From the NCBI RefSeq assembly GCF_016522065.1, contig NZ_JAEHFV010000001.1:124001-188000 (forward strand): 64,000 bases of DNA, read 5' to 3'. Below, piece after piece: positions 56,646 through 64,000 of this stretch. Source of the DNA: Flavobacterium agrisoli. GTDB taxonomy: Bacteria > Bacteroidota > Bacteroidia > Flavobacteriales > Flavobacteriaceae. Position numbers and translations under genes: made by a program. How positions within the stretch are numbered: position 1 is the stretch's first letter; each line of letters starts with the position of its first letter. The notes beneath the pieces are model-generated. The model was given only the letters and a program-made list of their open reading frames with translations. It ran no database searches and was not told the DNA's origin.

Positions 56646-56667
56646 TTCTGAAATAAACGTTTCAGAA
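56646..56667. promoter_or_regulatory. TetR operator C
   Basis: Perfect arms TTCTGAAA-TAAACG-TTTCAGAA, 22 bases beyond the tetR stop. One base of the spacer differs from operator B. Confidence 0.85.
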
Positions 56668-56688
56668 TTATTGTTAAAAAAAAAAAGG

Positions 56689-57267
56689 TTATTTGAATAT
56701 ATTTTTAATCAAGAACTCTGACATTTTTTTGATTTTGATAGGATTTTCATGAAGGATGTACGATTGCTTCCATCCCGTAAATGAAGTAGCAATATATTCA
56801 GCCATTAACGCAGCATCTTCTGAGTCATCCATTTCACCATCATCCATAGCTCTTTGTACTACAGTGGCCAAAAAATCAATAAATACATCACTGTTTTTGC
56901 TCATTTGATTTCTAACCATACAATCATCTGTGGCAACTTCAAAACTGGTCTTCATTCCAAGACATCCTTTATCGCTAGAAATTATCCAATTTGCTTTATC
57001 CTTAATAATGCTAATCAGAGCTTTCTTAGCAGAATCATGTTGGCAAACTTTTTCTTTTATTTCCAGCATTGCATTATCAAAATAATTATTAATGCATTTC
57101 ATGAAAAGTTGGTGTTTGTCACCAATAGTGTTATATAAACTACTTCTATTGATCTGCATAGCATCAACAAGGTCTTGCATTGAAGTAGCATTGTATCCTT
57201 TTTCAGAAAAGAGATTCATTGCTTTTTCAATTTTTTCAACTTCGTTAAATTCTACACAGCGAGCCAT
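56689..57267 (-). CDS. TetR-family transcriptional repressor
   Basis: 192-residue regulator. The N-terminal HTH is AMNLFSEKGYNATSMQDLVD and then AMQINRSSLYNTIGDKHQLF, which fits the TetR/AcrR DNA-binding domain closely. The ligand domain has the pattern KGCLGMKTSFE seen in the TetR_C subgroup of flavobacterial efflux regulators. It lies directly upstream of the adaptor-pump-channel operon. One palindrome of the same type lies upstream of its own start and three between it and the adaptor, so it probably represses both itself and the pump. Confidence 0.93.
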   Translation of the reverse strand: MARCVEFNEVEKIEKAMNLFSEKGYNATSMQDLVDAMQINRSSLYNTIGDKHQLFMKCINNYFDNAMLEIKEKVCQHDSAKKALISIIKDKANWIISSDKGCLGMKTSFEVATDDCMVRNQMSKNSDVFIDFLATVVQRAMDDGEMDDSEDAALMAEYIATSFTGWKQSYILHENPIKIKKMSEFLIKNIFK

Positions 57268-57287
57268 AAGATTTAATTTTCACTTTG

Positions 57288-57295
57288 CAAATTTA
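57288..57295 (-). promoter_or_regulatory. -7 promoter element of tetR
   Basis: On the minus strand TAAATTTG matches TAnnTTTG, 21 bases before the tetR ATG. Operator D lies just upstream, where RNA polymerase would contact the -33 region. Confidence 0.6.
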
Positions 57296-57302
57296 TAATT
57301 TA

Positions 57303-57324
57303 TTTTGAAACTATCGTTTCAAAA
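57303..57324. promoter_or_regulatory. TetR operator D (autoregulatory)
   Basis: Perfect arms TTTTGAAA-CTATCG-TTTCAAAA, extended by one more pair (C/G) to 9 bp. It overlaps the tetR promoter, as expected for autorepression. Spacer and arm lengths match operators A-C; the third arm base differs (TTTT versus TTCT). Confidence 0.85.
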
Positions 57325-57677
57325 TCTTAAAAAGTTTTTTTAGATTTTTAAAAAAATAAATCAAAAACAAATATTGATTGTGTTTTTTTCTATTAAATTT
57401 AGTTAATAGTATTGTGGAAAGTTGTAATAAGGATAGACAATAGAAGAATTTATAATTCATTACCTTCAAAATTAGTATTGCAAGGAAATAGATCTGTAGA
57501 GATTTTTGTAGCTAAAATAATAGTATGTTTTTAAATCTTATAAATAGATTTTGAGCAGTAGAAAACTTTCAGAATATAGGTATAAAAGGAGTAGAGTTGA
57601 GAATGCTTTAGAGAATGTTCTAAAAATAAAACTTTATAACAATTTAATGCATTTTTTATTTTTACAATTTACATAAT

Positions 57678-58681
57678 CTAATCGTTTGATTCGGTTATTT
57701 GATCAATAAAAGAAATTATGTCGTTGCTTATAGTAGTTATTTCTTGAGTTGAAATATTCTTAAATCCATGGATGGCATTTTTATAACTATAAAATTTACA
57801 TTTTACTTTATATTTTTTGAGAGCTTCATTTAATATATAAGATTGTTCATAAGGAACAATTTCATCACTATCACCATGCATTATCAAGGTCGGAACACTA
57901 TTATGATTTATGGAATTCACAGGTGATAATTTTTTTAGAATTTCGGTTGCTTTTGCTTTTTTTTTTAATGTAAATCCCGTCAGTTGCTCAATTTTTTCTT
58001 TTCGTTTAAGATAAGTTTCATTTGCAAACAATCGCAAGGAAGCAGAAACGATAGGATTTAATTGTGAACGAAGTAATTGGTCAAGTTTTGTGGGACCGAA
58101 ATTATCAATTATGTATATCACATCAGAATTAGTACTTTTTAAATTTTCATCTCCTACAAAATCATCATTATTAGAGTACGCTGTCATCAAAGCCAGATGG
58201 GCACCAGCAGATGCACCCCATAAACCAATTTTATTCTCATCAATGTTATATACTTTAGCATTTTTATGTAGCCATCTAACCGCATCCTTACAATCAATTA
58301 TCGGTATCGGAAAATGAACAGAATCGTTTACATATCGGTAATTAATACTTGCTACAGCGTATCCTCTCTCCAAAAGGTCATTGAGAACATGTTGCCTAAA
58401 AATGTTTTAATAACAGACTTATCACCGCCTGTCCAGCCTCCACCATGTATAAATAGTACCGCTGGTCTGAGTGATTTACTAACACCGATGGGTAAATAAA
58501 TATCCATTACTAAACTATCATTTGATGCGATTTTTTTATAGTTAACATTACTAAATGTTATGCCATTCATCTTTACAGTTGGTGGAATAATTACATTTTT
58601 CTTTATTTGATTGCAACTAAAGCAGCAGATTGTCATTCCACTAATTAAAAATAGAAGCCTAAAATTTATGTTTTTAAACAT
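57678..58681 (-). pseudogene. Frameshifted alpha/beta hydrolase (carboxylesterase-like) lipoprotein
   Basis: Two overlapping minus-strand frames together make one esterase. The 5' part (58681-58352) has a lipoprotein signal (LFLISGMTICCFSC) and the oxyanion-hole motif FIHGGGWTGGDKS, then runs into nonsense (GNMFSMTFWREDTL). The 3' part (58373-57678) carries LERGYAVASINYRY, the nucleophile elbow GASAGAH, the Asp in HGDSDEIVPY and the His in AIHGF. Adding one base in the A5 run at 58398-58402 restores FFRQHVLNDLLERGYAV. It is thus a one-base deletion in a homopolymer, either real inactivation or a sequencing error. Confidence 0.85.
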
Positions 58682-58783
58682 GTTATATTTTTTCCTGAAA
58701 ATTAGATTAAAAAGGTAAGTATTCGAAAGATATTATAAAATGATTTAATATATGTAATCAAATAGAATTGTTTTACGACTATG

Positions 58784-59247
58784 CGGTGGAGCTTCCACAA
58801 GTATTTTATAAATATTGATCCATATAAGGGAATTATTGATTTTTAGATAGAAACTTGAATATAATTTACGACAATAAAATCTTCTATGTTAGAAAACAAC
58901 TTGGGCAAGAAGAAAAATTATTAGAAAATAATTCTAAAAATTTACACTATCTTCTTTTTAATAGTCATTCCATAATTATTTGTTCAGTAAACATAGAAAA
59001 AAATAGAGTTGAAATATTTGATTTGTTTTACACCAGACAAAATCCTATTAAATTGAAACGTGATAAATAAATAGATTTACAGTTTCCAATATATGCGCAA
59101 TTCCCATGATTTTTTATAAAAATTGCTAACACGAATGAGGACACTTGATTTAGGATTTCAATTATTCGTGAATGTTAATTACAAAGAATCTTAAAAAGAC
59201 TCCGCTAAAAGTTTCAAATCTTCTAATAAAAGGTTGGAATTTACCCC
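58784..59247. repeat. Dispersed degenerate repeat, copy R3 (longest)
   Basis: The left part (58784-58845) matches the end of R1, and the right part (58996-59247) matches R2, including AAAAAATAGAGTTGAAATAT, GATTTAGGATTTCAATTATT and AAAAAGACTCCGCTAAAAGT. Between them lie about 150-190 bases absent from R2, which code for part of the toxin-like remnant. The copy sits in the 790-bp gap between the frameshifted esterase and the outer-membrane protein gene. The remainder of that gap has no ORF over 25 codons with coding character. Confidence 0.75.
58855..59070 (+). pseudogene. Remnant resembling the C-terminal part of a RelE/ParE-type toxin
   Basis: A 71-codon frame opened only by a TTG, with a stop five codons before the first shared residues. 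It reads RKQLGQEEKLLENNSKNLHY, then a hydrophobic strand (LLFNSHSIIICSVNIE) and NRVEIFDLFYTRQNPIKLK. The pattern LGxxEELL...RYLV...YKIIYxV...VFDTRQNPxKLK is what I recall for the C-terminal half of RelE/ParE-fold toxins of Bacteroidota, where DTRQNP is highly typical. The N-terminal half is broken by stops, and the usual YLV and IIY are altered here. No antitoxin gene is seen. Calling it a toxin remnant is inference from memory of the family. Confidence 0.5.
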
Positions 59248-59409
59248 TTTTAAAGCCTTAAATATTTTTAATCAGTTGGTTGTTAGTATTTTATTTTTAT
59301 TATTGTCAGTTTGTAAGCTATTTTTAAGAACAGATTATGGGATCAAGAACAAATTTAACTCCAAAACGTTTGAAATACAGAAAACTAATTAGATAATAAT
59401 TATTTCTTA

Positions 59410-59459
59410 TAAAAAGCAAAAGCGTCAAATTCAGCTGAATTTGACGCTTTTGCTTTTTA
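59410..59459. terminator. 50-bp perfect palindrome, bidirectional terminator
   Basis: Bases 59410-59434 and 59435-59459 are exact reverse complements: 25-bp arms with no spacer. The arms carry AAAAAGC...GCGTCAAATTCAG. With a run of T at each transcribed end it should stop transcription both ways. It lies 13 bases past the stop of the outer-membrane protein gene at 59473. Confidence 0.85.
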
Positions 59460-59472
59460 AAATATTAGTTTC

Positions 59473-60312
59473 TTACATAGGTATGTACCATCTAAAGCCT
59501 AAACGAACTCCAAAATTGCTTAGGTTTCGGGTGTATCCATCAGAGCGATAAGCCATAATTTCGGGTTCAATGTAGGCATTGTATTTTAATTTTCCTGACC
59601 AAATATAGCCAACTCGAAAATCCATAGGGATGGCGACTTTTCCAGTTTTATAGTCAATTTGCCATTCAGGTTCAATCCCCGCATAAATTCCGTTTGACCA
59701 AGTGTAAAAAATATTAGGTTGTACAACTGCAAAAGCACTTGAACCATATTTACTATTTCCACTAATTGAGAAGAAGTTTTCCCAAATCCAGTACATTTGC
59801 CAATTTCCTAAATTTGTAAACGTAACGGTGGCAGCTGGTCCAATTTGCCATTGATGAGAACCTAATTCAGCAGCGGTCGCAGTCGGAATGTTTAAATTCC
59901 AACCAGCTCCAAATTGACCCCATTTTTTTTTACTTAATATAAAAAATTGGTTAAAAGTAGAAGCTCCTAACCCTGTACGTCCATTGGTTGCGGTATTTAC
60001 AAAAGTGATGACACGTAACAATTGGGGAACTTTGATTAAAAATCCTTTTTCTACAGGAATAATTCCCCTAAAACGAAAATTTTGCGCAAAACCATCCTGG
60101 CCTTCTGTATCAAAAATGGAGTATTCTTCCAGTTGTAATTGCCAAGCCAATGTAGTAGGATTCATTACTTCTTGCGATTGTTTTACCGAGGTAGCACCTT
60201 CTTGTGGTGCATCCGTTTCTTTGGTGTCCTGACCATACATGGAAGAATTTGCTGTACCTATTATAAAAAGTATAATAGTTGCATAAAGAGATATGTTTTT
60301 TTTCTTTATCAT
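59473..60312 (-). CDS. Outer membrane beta-barrel protein of unknown transport role
   Basis: 279-residue exported protein: signal peptide (ISLYATIILFIIGTANSSMYGQ), a short polar linker (DTKETDAPQEGATSVKQ), then a 12- to 14-stranded amphipathic barrel (AWQLQLEEYSIFDTEGQDGF, FAVVQPNIFYTWSNGIYAGIEPEWQ) ending in LGFRWYIPM. It resembles proteins annotated as transporter or neuromedin U in marine and soil Bacteroidota, a label with no functional meaning. It lies 36 bases after the HAD gene, and with the sulfatase forms a three-gene minus-strand set, so it may be a porin for the sulfated or phosphorylated substrate. Confidence 0.75.
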   Translation of the reverse strand: MIKKKNISLYATIILFIIGTANSSMYGQDTKETDAPQEGATSVKQSQEVMNPTTLAWQLQLEEYSIFDTEGQDGFAQNFRFRGIIPVEKGFLIKVPQLLRVITFVNTATNGRTGLGASTFNQFFILSKKKWGQFGAGWNLNIPTATAAELGSHQWQIGPAATVTFTNLGNWQMYWIWENFFSISGNSKYGSSAFAVVQPNIFYTWSNGIYAGIEPEWQIDYKTGKVAIPMDFRVGYIWSGKLKYNAYIEPEIMAYRSDGYTRNLSNFGVRLGFRWYIPM

Positions 60313-60348
60313 TGATTTGTATCAGATTATGATCAAAGTTGCATTTTT

Positions 60349-61401
60349 TTATTTATCACCAGGATAAATAACTTTCCAGTCGTTTTTCATGTCTATAACT
60401 AACCAGCCTTTTTGCTTAGCTTCATCCCAACCTTTATCAAAAGTACCAATTGGAGATTTTCTGTCGTACGACCATTCTCTTATTGAGTCTGTGTGGTGGA
60501 TGTATATTTCCAAATTTTTAAGCGGATTGGAAGCTGCATACTGAAGCATTTGCAAGTCACCATCAGAGTTTCCTGCAGAAAGAACTGGTTTACGACCAAT
60601 GAATTTATTAATTGCAACAGGTTTTCCTTCTTTATCGTCGTAAAAATCAAGTTCAGCTAATTTATTAATTGTTGTAGTGCCATTTGTCGTTTCAAATTGC
60701 TCTTTGAGGCTGCTTCCTATAATTTGGTCTTTAGGAATGCCATAAGTGGCTTCTGCCCACGGACGCATAAATTCAATACCGCCTCCTGATACAATAAATA
60801 CCTTAAATTGGTTTTCTTTCAGATAATTAATAAGTTCTAACATCGGTTGAAAAACCAATTGATTGTATGGCTTGTTTTTAGTTGGATGCTTTGCTGTTGC
60901 AATCCAATCTTTTACTGTTTTTTCAAATTCTTCTGAAGACATACCTGCATGAGTGGTCATTAATAATTCAACCAAACCTTTTTTACCTTGTTTCATTAAT
61001 TCAGGCATGTTGTTTTCAAGAACCGATTTATAAGGCTGTTTGTCTTTCCATTCCGGATGATCTTTAGCCAATACTTTAATCCTGTCCATTACAAAAAATA
61101 GTTGAAAATAAACAGGTTGTTCACTCCATAATGTCCCATCATTATCAAAAGTAGCAATACGATCGGCAACGGGAACAAAGTTAGCACTGCCTTCTGTCGT
61201 TACATCTTTTACATAGTCCAAAATGGTTTGTTTATTTTGGCCTTCGTTCCAGGAAGCAAGTGGAGCTTCTACAGCAACTGAATCTTGTGTTGTGGTAATA
61301 TCAGTTTCTTTTGAAGTTTCTTTTTTACAAGCAGAAACCGAAACTAAAAGCACCGACAACAGGAAAGTTTTTGCTAAAAGAGAATTTGTTTTTAGGTTCA
61401 T
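60349..61401 (-). CDS. HAD-family phosphatase, lipoprotein
   Basis: 350-residue haloacid-dehalogenase-like hydrolase with a lipoprotein signal (LSVLLVSVSAC). HAD motifs are in order: motif I FDNDGTLW (nucleophile Asp and acid-base Asp), motif II VFIVSGGG, motif III Lys region near KPVAINKF, and motif IV AGNSDGDLQML. It resembles the phosphoserine-phosphatase-like group. The extracytoplasmic location is unusual for the superfamily but typical for this gene's neighbours (sulfatase and outer-membrane protein). It lies 70 bases downstream of the sulfatase. Confidence 0.9.
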   Translation of the reverse strand: MNLKTNSLLAKTFLLSVLLVSVSACKKETSKETDITTTQDSVAVEAPLASWNEGQNKQTILDYVKDVTTEGSANFVPVADRIATFDNDGTLWSEQPVYFQLFFVMDRIKVLAKDHPEWKDKQPYKSVLENNMPELMKQGKKGLVELLMTTHAGMSSEEFEKTVKDWIATAKHPTKNKPYNQLVFQPMLELINYLKENQFKVFIVSGGGIEFMRPWAEATYGIPKDQIIGSSLKEQFETTNGTTTINKLAELDFYDDKEGKPVAINKFIGRKPVLSAGNSDGDLQMLQYAASNPLKNLEIYIHHTDSIREWSYDRKSPIGTFDKGWDEAKQKGWLVIDMKNDWKVIYPGDK

Positions 61402-61471
61402 AATTTATCAGTTTTTTGATTATTTAGCCGATACCTAAGGGATCGGCTAAATAAATTAGTTATTATAGTTG

Positions 61472-63115
61472 TTATTTTTTTGTGTCACTATTAAAATCAG
61501 GAATTATAATACCTTTTTCATCTAGTATTTTTTTAGCTTCTTCTAAATTTCTAAATCGTGTAATTTCTAAAGGTCCAGTATATACTTCACTTTGGAGTTT
61601 TCTTGGAGGGTACTGTAAGTAACTTTTCATTAATTCTTGAGTAGCTTTATTAAAAATAGGTAAAGTCCATGTTTTTTCAGTGTAACTATTCATGAAAATA
61701 TCATAGCGTTCCTGTGGGTCTTGCCAAAGATTATAAATTGCAGGTACAGTAGCAGCATATTTTTCATTTCCTCTCCAACCTAATTCCTGTCCAGGCATGT
61801 CACTTCCAGCTTGCGCACCATTGTCACCTCTCTTGTTATAAACTGCTTTAAATGCTCCAACACGAATAGCACCTGGAGATAGTTCGGCTTCGGTGAAATA
61901 AAACCATTTATCACGTAATGGTTTTCCTTCTTTAAATAATACATTAGCCATATCATAACTATCAAAAACCATTGGCTTACCATCTCTATCATTTTTGGGT
62001 AATTCGATACCAGCTAAACTTGCAAAAGTAGCCATAAGATCTAGACCTCCAACAATATCATGACTATCTGTTCCTGCTTCAATTTTACCAGGCCACCAAG
62101 CGATTGCTGGTACACGGCTACCACCTTCTCTATCTGTTCCTTTAGAGCCTCTAAATGGCGTATAACCAGCGTCAGGATGCACGTCTTGCCAAGCTCCATT
62201 GTCTACAGTATAAATTACAATAGTATTGTCTTCAATGCCTAATGAACGAATTTTATCCATTACACGTCCTACATTATAATCCATTTCCATAACACAATCT
62301 CCGTATTTACTTCCTACAGGTGATTTTCCTTTAAATTGTTTTGAAGGTAGGTTAGGTTGGTGGTTTTTAGCAAAATTAATACACATGAAAAATGGATCTT
62401 TAGCTTTTCCATAATTGTCTAATTGTGTCAAAACTTTATCTGTCATCATCATATCTAATTCGGCAATATTCTCTTCTGTTACTTTTGAAACTTCTTTAAC
62501 TTTACTACCGGCACTGCCTTCTAAAACTCCTTTAGTAACTTTTTGAAAAAATGAAAGCATTTCTGGTGTCATATCTGGATTCCAGGATTGGAAAGCATAT
62601 GTATAAGCATTTAAGTGATATAAAACGACACTTTCCATTTTATCAAAACCATGAGCCGTTGGCATTGCATAGTCATCTTCACCTAAGTGCCATTTTCCAG
62701 AAAAATAGGTTTTATAATTCGCTTTTTTAAGAACAGATGCTAAAGACCATTCGGCAGCGGGAAGTCCGCCTCCTTGTCCTTGAAATGCTACCGTAGTCAT
62801 ACCGCTTCGGTTAGGGATACGTCCAGTTAACATTGCGGCTCTACCTGGGGTACAACTTGGCTGACCGTAGAATGACCAGAATTGTAGTCCTTCTTTTGCC
62901 ATTTTGTCAAGGTTTGGTGTTGGCATACCTCGTCCTACACCTCCTCCATAAACGCCTAAATCTCCCCATCCTGTATCATCAGAGATTAGCATTATGATAT
63001 TTGGTTTTTTGCCATAATTTTTTCCTTTCGATTGACCAGAAGTTTGGGAAAAAACAACCGTCATAACAAAAAAGCTTAAGAAGGTAAACTCATAAATAAA
63101 TTTTTGTTTTTTCAT
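61472..63115 (-). CDS. Arylsulfatase-type sulfatase (family S1), exported
   Basis: 547-residue secreted sulfatase that removes sulfate from an organic ester. It has an N-terminal signal peptide (FLSFFVMTVVFSQ). Metal-binding IMLISDDTGWGD and the activation motif SCTPGRAAMLTGR contain the Cys converted to formylglycine by an anaerobic or aerobic maturase that is not in this window. SGKWHLG and VDNGAWQD are further family motifs. It heads a three-gene minus-strand set with the HAD phosphatase and the outer-membrane protein. Substrate is unknown; the sequence resembles the broad arylsulfatase group rather than a clear polysaccharide sulfatase. Confidence 0.93.
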   Translation of the reverse strand: MKKQKFIYEFTFLSFFVMTVVFSQTSGQSKGKNYGKKPNIIMLISDDTGWGDLGVYGGGVGRGMPTPNLDKMAKEGLQFWSFYGQPSCTPGRAAMLTGRIPNRSGMTTVAFQGQGGGLPAAEWSLASVLKKANYKTYFSGKWHLGEDDYAMPTAHGFDKMESVVLYHLNAYTYAFQSWNPDMTPEMLSFFQKVTKGVLEGSAGSKVKEVSKVTEENIAELDMMMTDKVLTQLDNYGKAKDPFFMCINFAKNHQPNLPSKQFKGKSPVGSKYGDCVMEMDYNVGRVMDKIRSLGIEDNTIVIYTVDNGAWQDVHPDAGYTPFRGSKGTDREGGSRVPAIAWWPGKIEAGTDSHDIVGGLDLMATFASLAGIELPKNDRDGKPMVFDSYDMANVLFKEGKPLRDKWFYFTEAELSPGAIRVGAFKAVYNKRGDNGAQAGSDMPGQELGWRGNEKYAATVPAIYNLWQDPQERYDIFMNSYTEKTWTLPIFNKATQELMKSYLQYPPRKLQSEVYTGPLEITRFRNLEEAKKILDEKGIIIPDFNSDTKK

Positions 63116-63214
63116 AGTACGATAATATTTAAAGTTTTAAATTTAAATAAAAGTACTACAAAAAAACAATAGTCAAATAAGAAAGTATTTGTTTTTTTTT
63201 AGAATTTTAACTAC

Positions 63215-63739
63215 TTAAAAAAGAGAAATATTAATTTCATTTTTAATATACGAAAGAGCACCATGACTTGGTGATTGTTTTTCGAGTAAATCATTGAGTA
63301 TTTTTTCACGAAGTTTGAATGCATTTTCCACTCTTTCATTCATCGTTGTTTTACGGATGATTTGTATAGTAGCATTTTTGGCTGTAGTAATCACAGTCCA
63401 ACACTCCTCGGTCATGTAAATTTGTTGAGTTAAATTGTGTTCAAACTCTTGCTCGATGTGTTCAATTAGCAAATTTTCATACAAATTTTTATCCTCGGAT
63501 AAGGGAGCAACTCGGAGTACTAACTTATTTAAATTGATGCGTTCCAAAAACAACGTCATTCGTTCGTAAGCTTGCAAACGTATAGGAAGTGCATCCTGAC
63601 TTGCTTTGTTTTCTAACAAAAAACGGAATTTTTTATTTTCACTTTTAATAAATAATCCAAAAAAACGATAAGCAATTACACCTGTAACCAAAGCAGGCAA
63701 AGTATAACAAAAAAGTTCAAGTATTTGGGCAGTATTCAT
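63215..63739 (-). CDS. Conserved flavobacterial membrane-anchored protein, unknown function
   Basis: 174-residue protein with one N-terminal membrane helix (LFCYTLPALVTGVIAYRFFGLF) and a soluble, charged domain predicted as mixed alpha/beta (LPIRLQAYERMTLFLERINL, LLIEHIEQEFEHNLTQQIYM). I know similar sequences only as conserved hypothetical proteins next to uvrD-type helicase genes in Flavobacterium, an arrangement repeated here. Function is not known. Confidence 0.8.
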   Translation of the reverse strand: MNTAQILELFCYTLPALVTGVIAYRFFGLFIKSENKKFRFLLENKASQDALPIRLQAYERMTLFLERINLNKLVLRVAPLSEDKNLYENLLIEHIEQEFEHNLTQQIYMTEECWTVITTAKNATIQIIRKTTMNERVENAFKLREKILNDLLEKQSPSHGALSYIKNEINISLF

Positions 63740-63756
63740 GTGGTATCAAATTTTGG

Positions 63757-63764
63757 CAAAAATA
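63757..63764 (-). promoter_or_regulatory. -7 promoter element of the gene at 63215-63739
   Basis: On the minus strand TATTTTTG fits TAnnTTTG, 17 bases before the ATG at 63739. No clear -33 element is seen. Confidence 0.45.
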
Positions 63765-63869
63765 ACGTATTTGACTAAAGTTTTTGCCTAGAAATTTATT
63801 TATTTAAGAAGGAATATTCATTTCAATTAGAACTTAAACGGTTTCATTTTAAATCAATTTTTTAATTCT

Positions 63870-63877
63870 TACTTTTG
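63870..63877 (+). promoter_or_regulatory. -7 promoter element of the helicase gene
   Basis: TACTTTTG matches TAnnTTTG, 18 bases before the helicase ATG at 63896. A -33 TTTG is not evident at the usual spacing. Confidence 0.5.
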
Positions 63878-63895
63878 CTAAAAATCGAAAAGTTC

Positions 63896-64000
63896 ATGCA
63901 AAAATATATCGATCAACTTAACGAAGCGCAACGTCAACCCGTTTTGCAAAAAGATGGCCCAATGATTGTAATTGCTGGTGCAGGCTCCGGAAAAACTCGC
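63896..64000 (+). CDS. UvrD/PcrA-type ATP-dependent DNA helicase, 5' end only
   Basis: The last 105 bases open a frame starting MQKYIDQLNEAQRQPVLQ and continuing into IVIAGAGSGKTR. LNEAQRQPV is the Q-motif and GAGSGKT the Walker A of superfamily-1 helicases, so this is the N-terminus of a UvrD/PcrA-like DNA repair helicase that continues beyond the right edge. It is divergent from the membrane protein gene at 63215-63739. Confidence 0.93.
   Translation, partial: MQKYIDQLNEAQRQPVLQKDGPMIVIAGAGSGKTR

Larger units (their letters stand above)
57268..57677. other. Gene-free gap upstream of tetR
   Basis: Apart from the tetR promoter element and operator D in its first 60 bases, this 410-bp AT-rich stretch shows no ORF with coding character, repeat or hairpin that I can support. 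Confidence 0.55.

Noticed and set aside
59338-59394. 19-codon plus-strand ORF before the 50-bp palindrome
   Set aside because: Too short, no upstream signal, and preceded by an in-frame stop; nothing supports translation.

Overview
The window is low-GC DNA from a member of the Bacteroidota, most likely a Flavobacterium or close relative. The signs are two SusC/SusD pairs, an ECF-sigma/FecR surface-signalling pair, lipoproteins with typical Bacteroidota lipoboxes, TAnnTTTG-type promoter elements, mostly weak Shine-Dalgarno sequences, and several genes of flavobacterial type. I see no rRNA, tRNA, CRISPR array, complete insertion sequence or phage. The assignment is inference from gene content, since no search could be run.

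Layout. (1) 1-13618: a glycan utilisation locus. It holds a GH92 alpha-mannosidase-like enzyme cut by the left edge, a GH3 beta-glycosidase with a PA14 insert, SusC/SusD, a FucP-like sugar permease, a BNR/sialidase-fold protein, an L-rhamnose-type mutarotase and an M28 peptidase. (2) 14189-16276: a GAF-AAA+-Fis (sigma54-type) activator gene broken by one in-frame amber codon. (3) 16821-34767: ECF sigma factor, FecR, SusC with an STN domain, SusD, a DUF4843 lipoprotein, a PKD-like lipoprotein, two thioredoxin-fold proteins, a two-lobed retropepsin-like protease, an M16 protease and a DsbD. I read this as an import locus for peptides, possibly disulfide-bonded ones, with its own reducing and proteolytic machinery. 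(4) 35523-39720 (minus): a TPR histidine kinase and a REC-AAA+-Fis response regulator, divergent from (5).

(5) 40017-48913 (plus): a run of small-molecule detoxification genes: three alpha/beta hydrolases, YceI, an isochorismatase-like hydrolase, a YtcJ-like amidohydrolase, DoxX, a YdcZ-type transporter, an alginate-export-like porin, and an MhqO/MhqD pair. (6) 49438-57267 (minus): a TetR regulator and an RND tripartite efflux operon ending in an Old Yellow Enzyme. The operon also contains a 37-codon single-helix membrane protein between pump and outer-membrane channel. Four near-identical palindromes mark the TetR sites. (7) 57678-58681 (minus): a frameshifted alpha/beta hydrolase. (8) 59473-63115 (minus): outer-membrane protein, HAD hydrolase and sulfatase. 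(9) 63215-64000: a small membrane protein and the start of a UvrD/PcrA-type helicase.

Cross-cutting signals. Three intergenic regions (upstream of susC at 5086, upstream of the broken activator, and between the histidine kinase and the hydrolase at 40017) share a dyad motif close to GATATTTCGNCAAT. Because the two activators have nearly identical recognition helices, these are candidate sites for them. Three intergenic regions (near 16.4, 35.2 and 59.0 kb) carry diverged, partly deleted copies of one sequence; the most complete keeps an ORF resembling the C-terminus of a RelE/ParE toxin. The window therefore mixes active nutrient and stress operons with several genes caught in decay.
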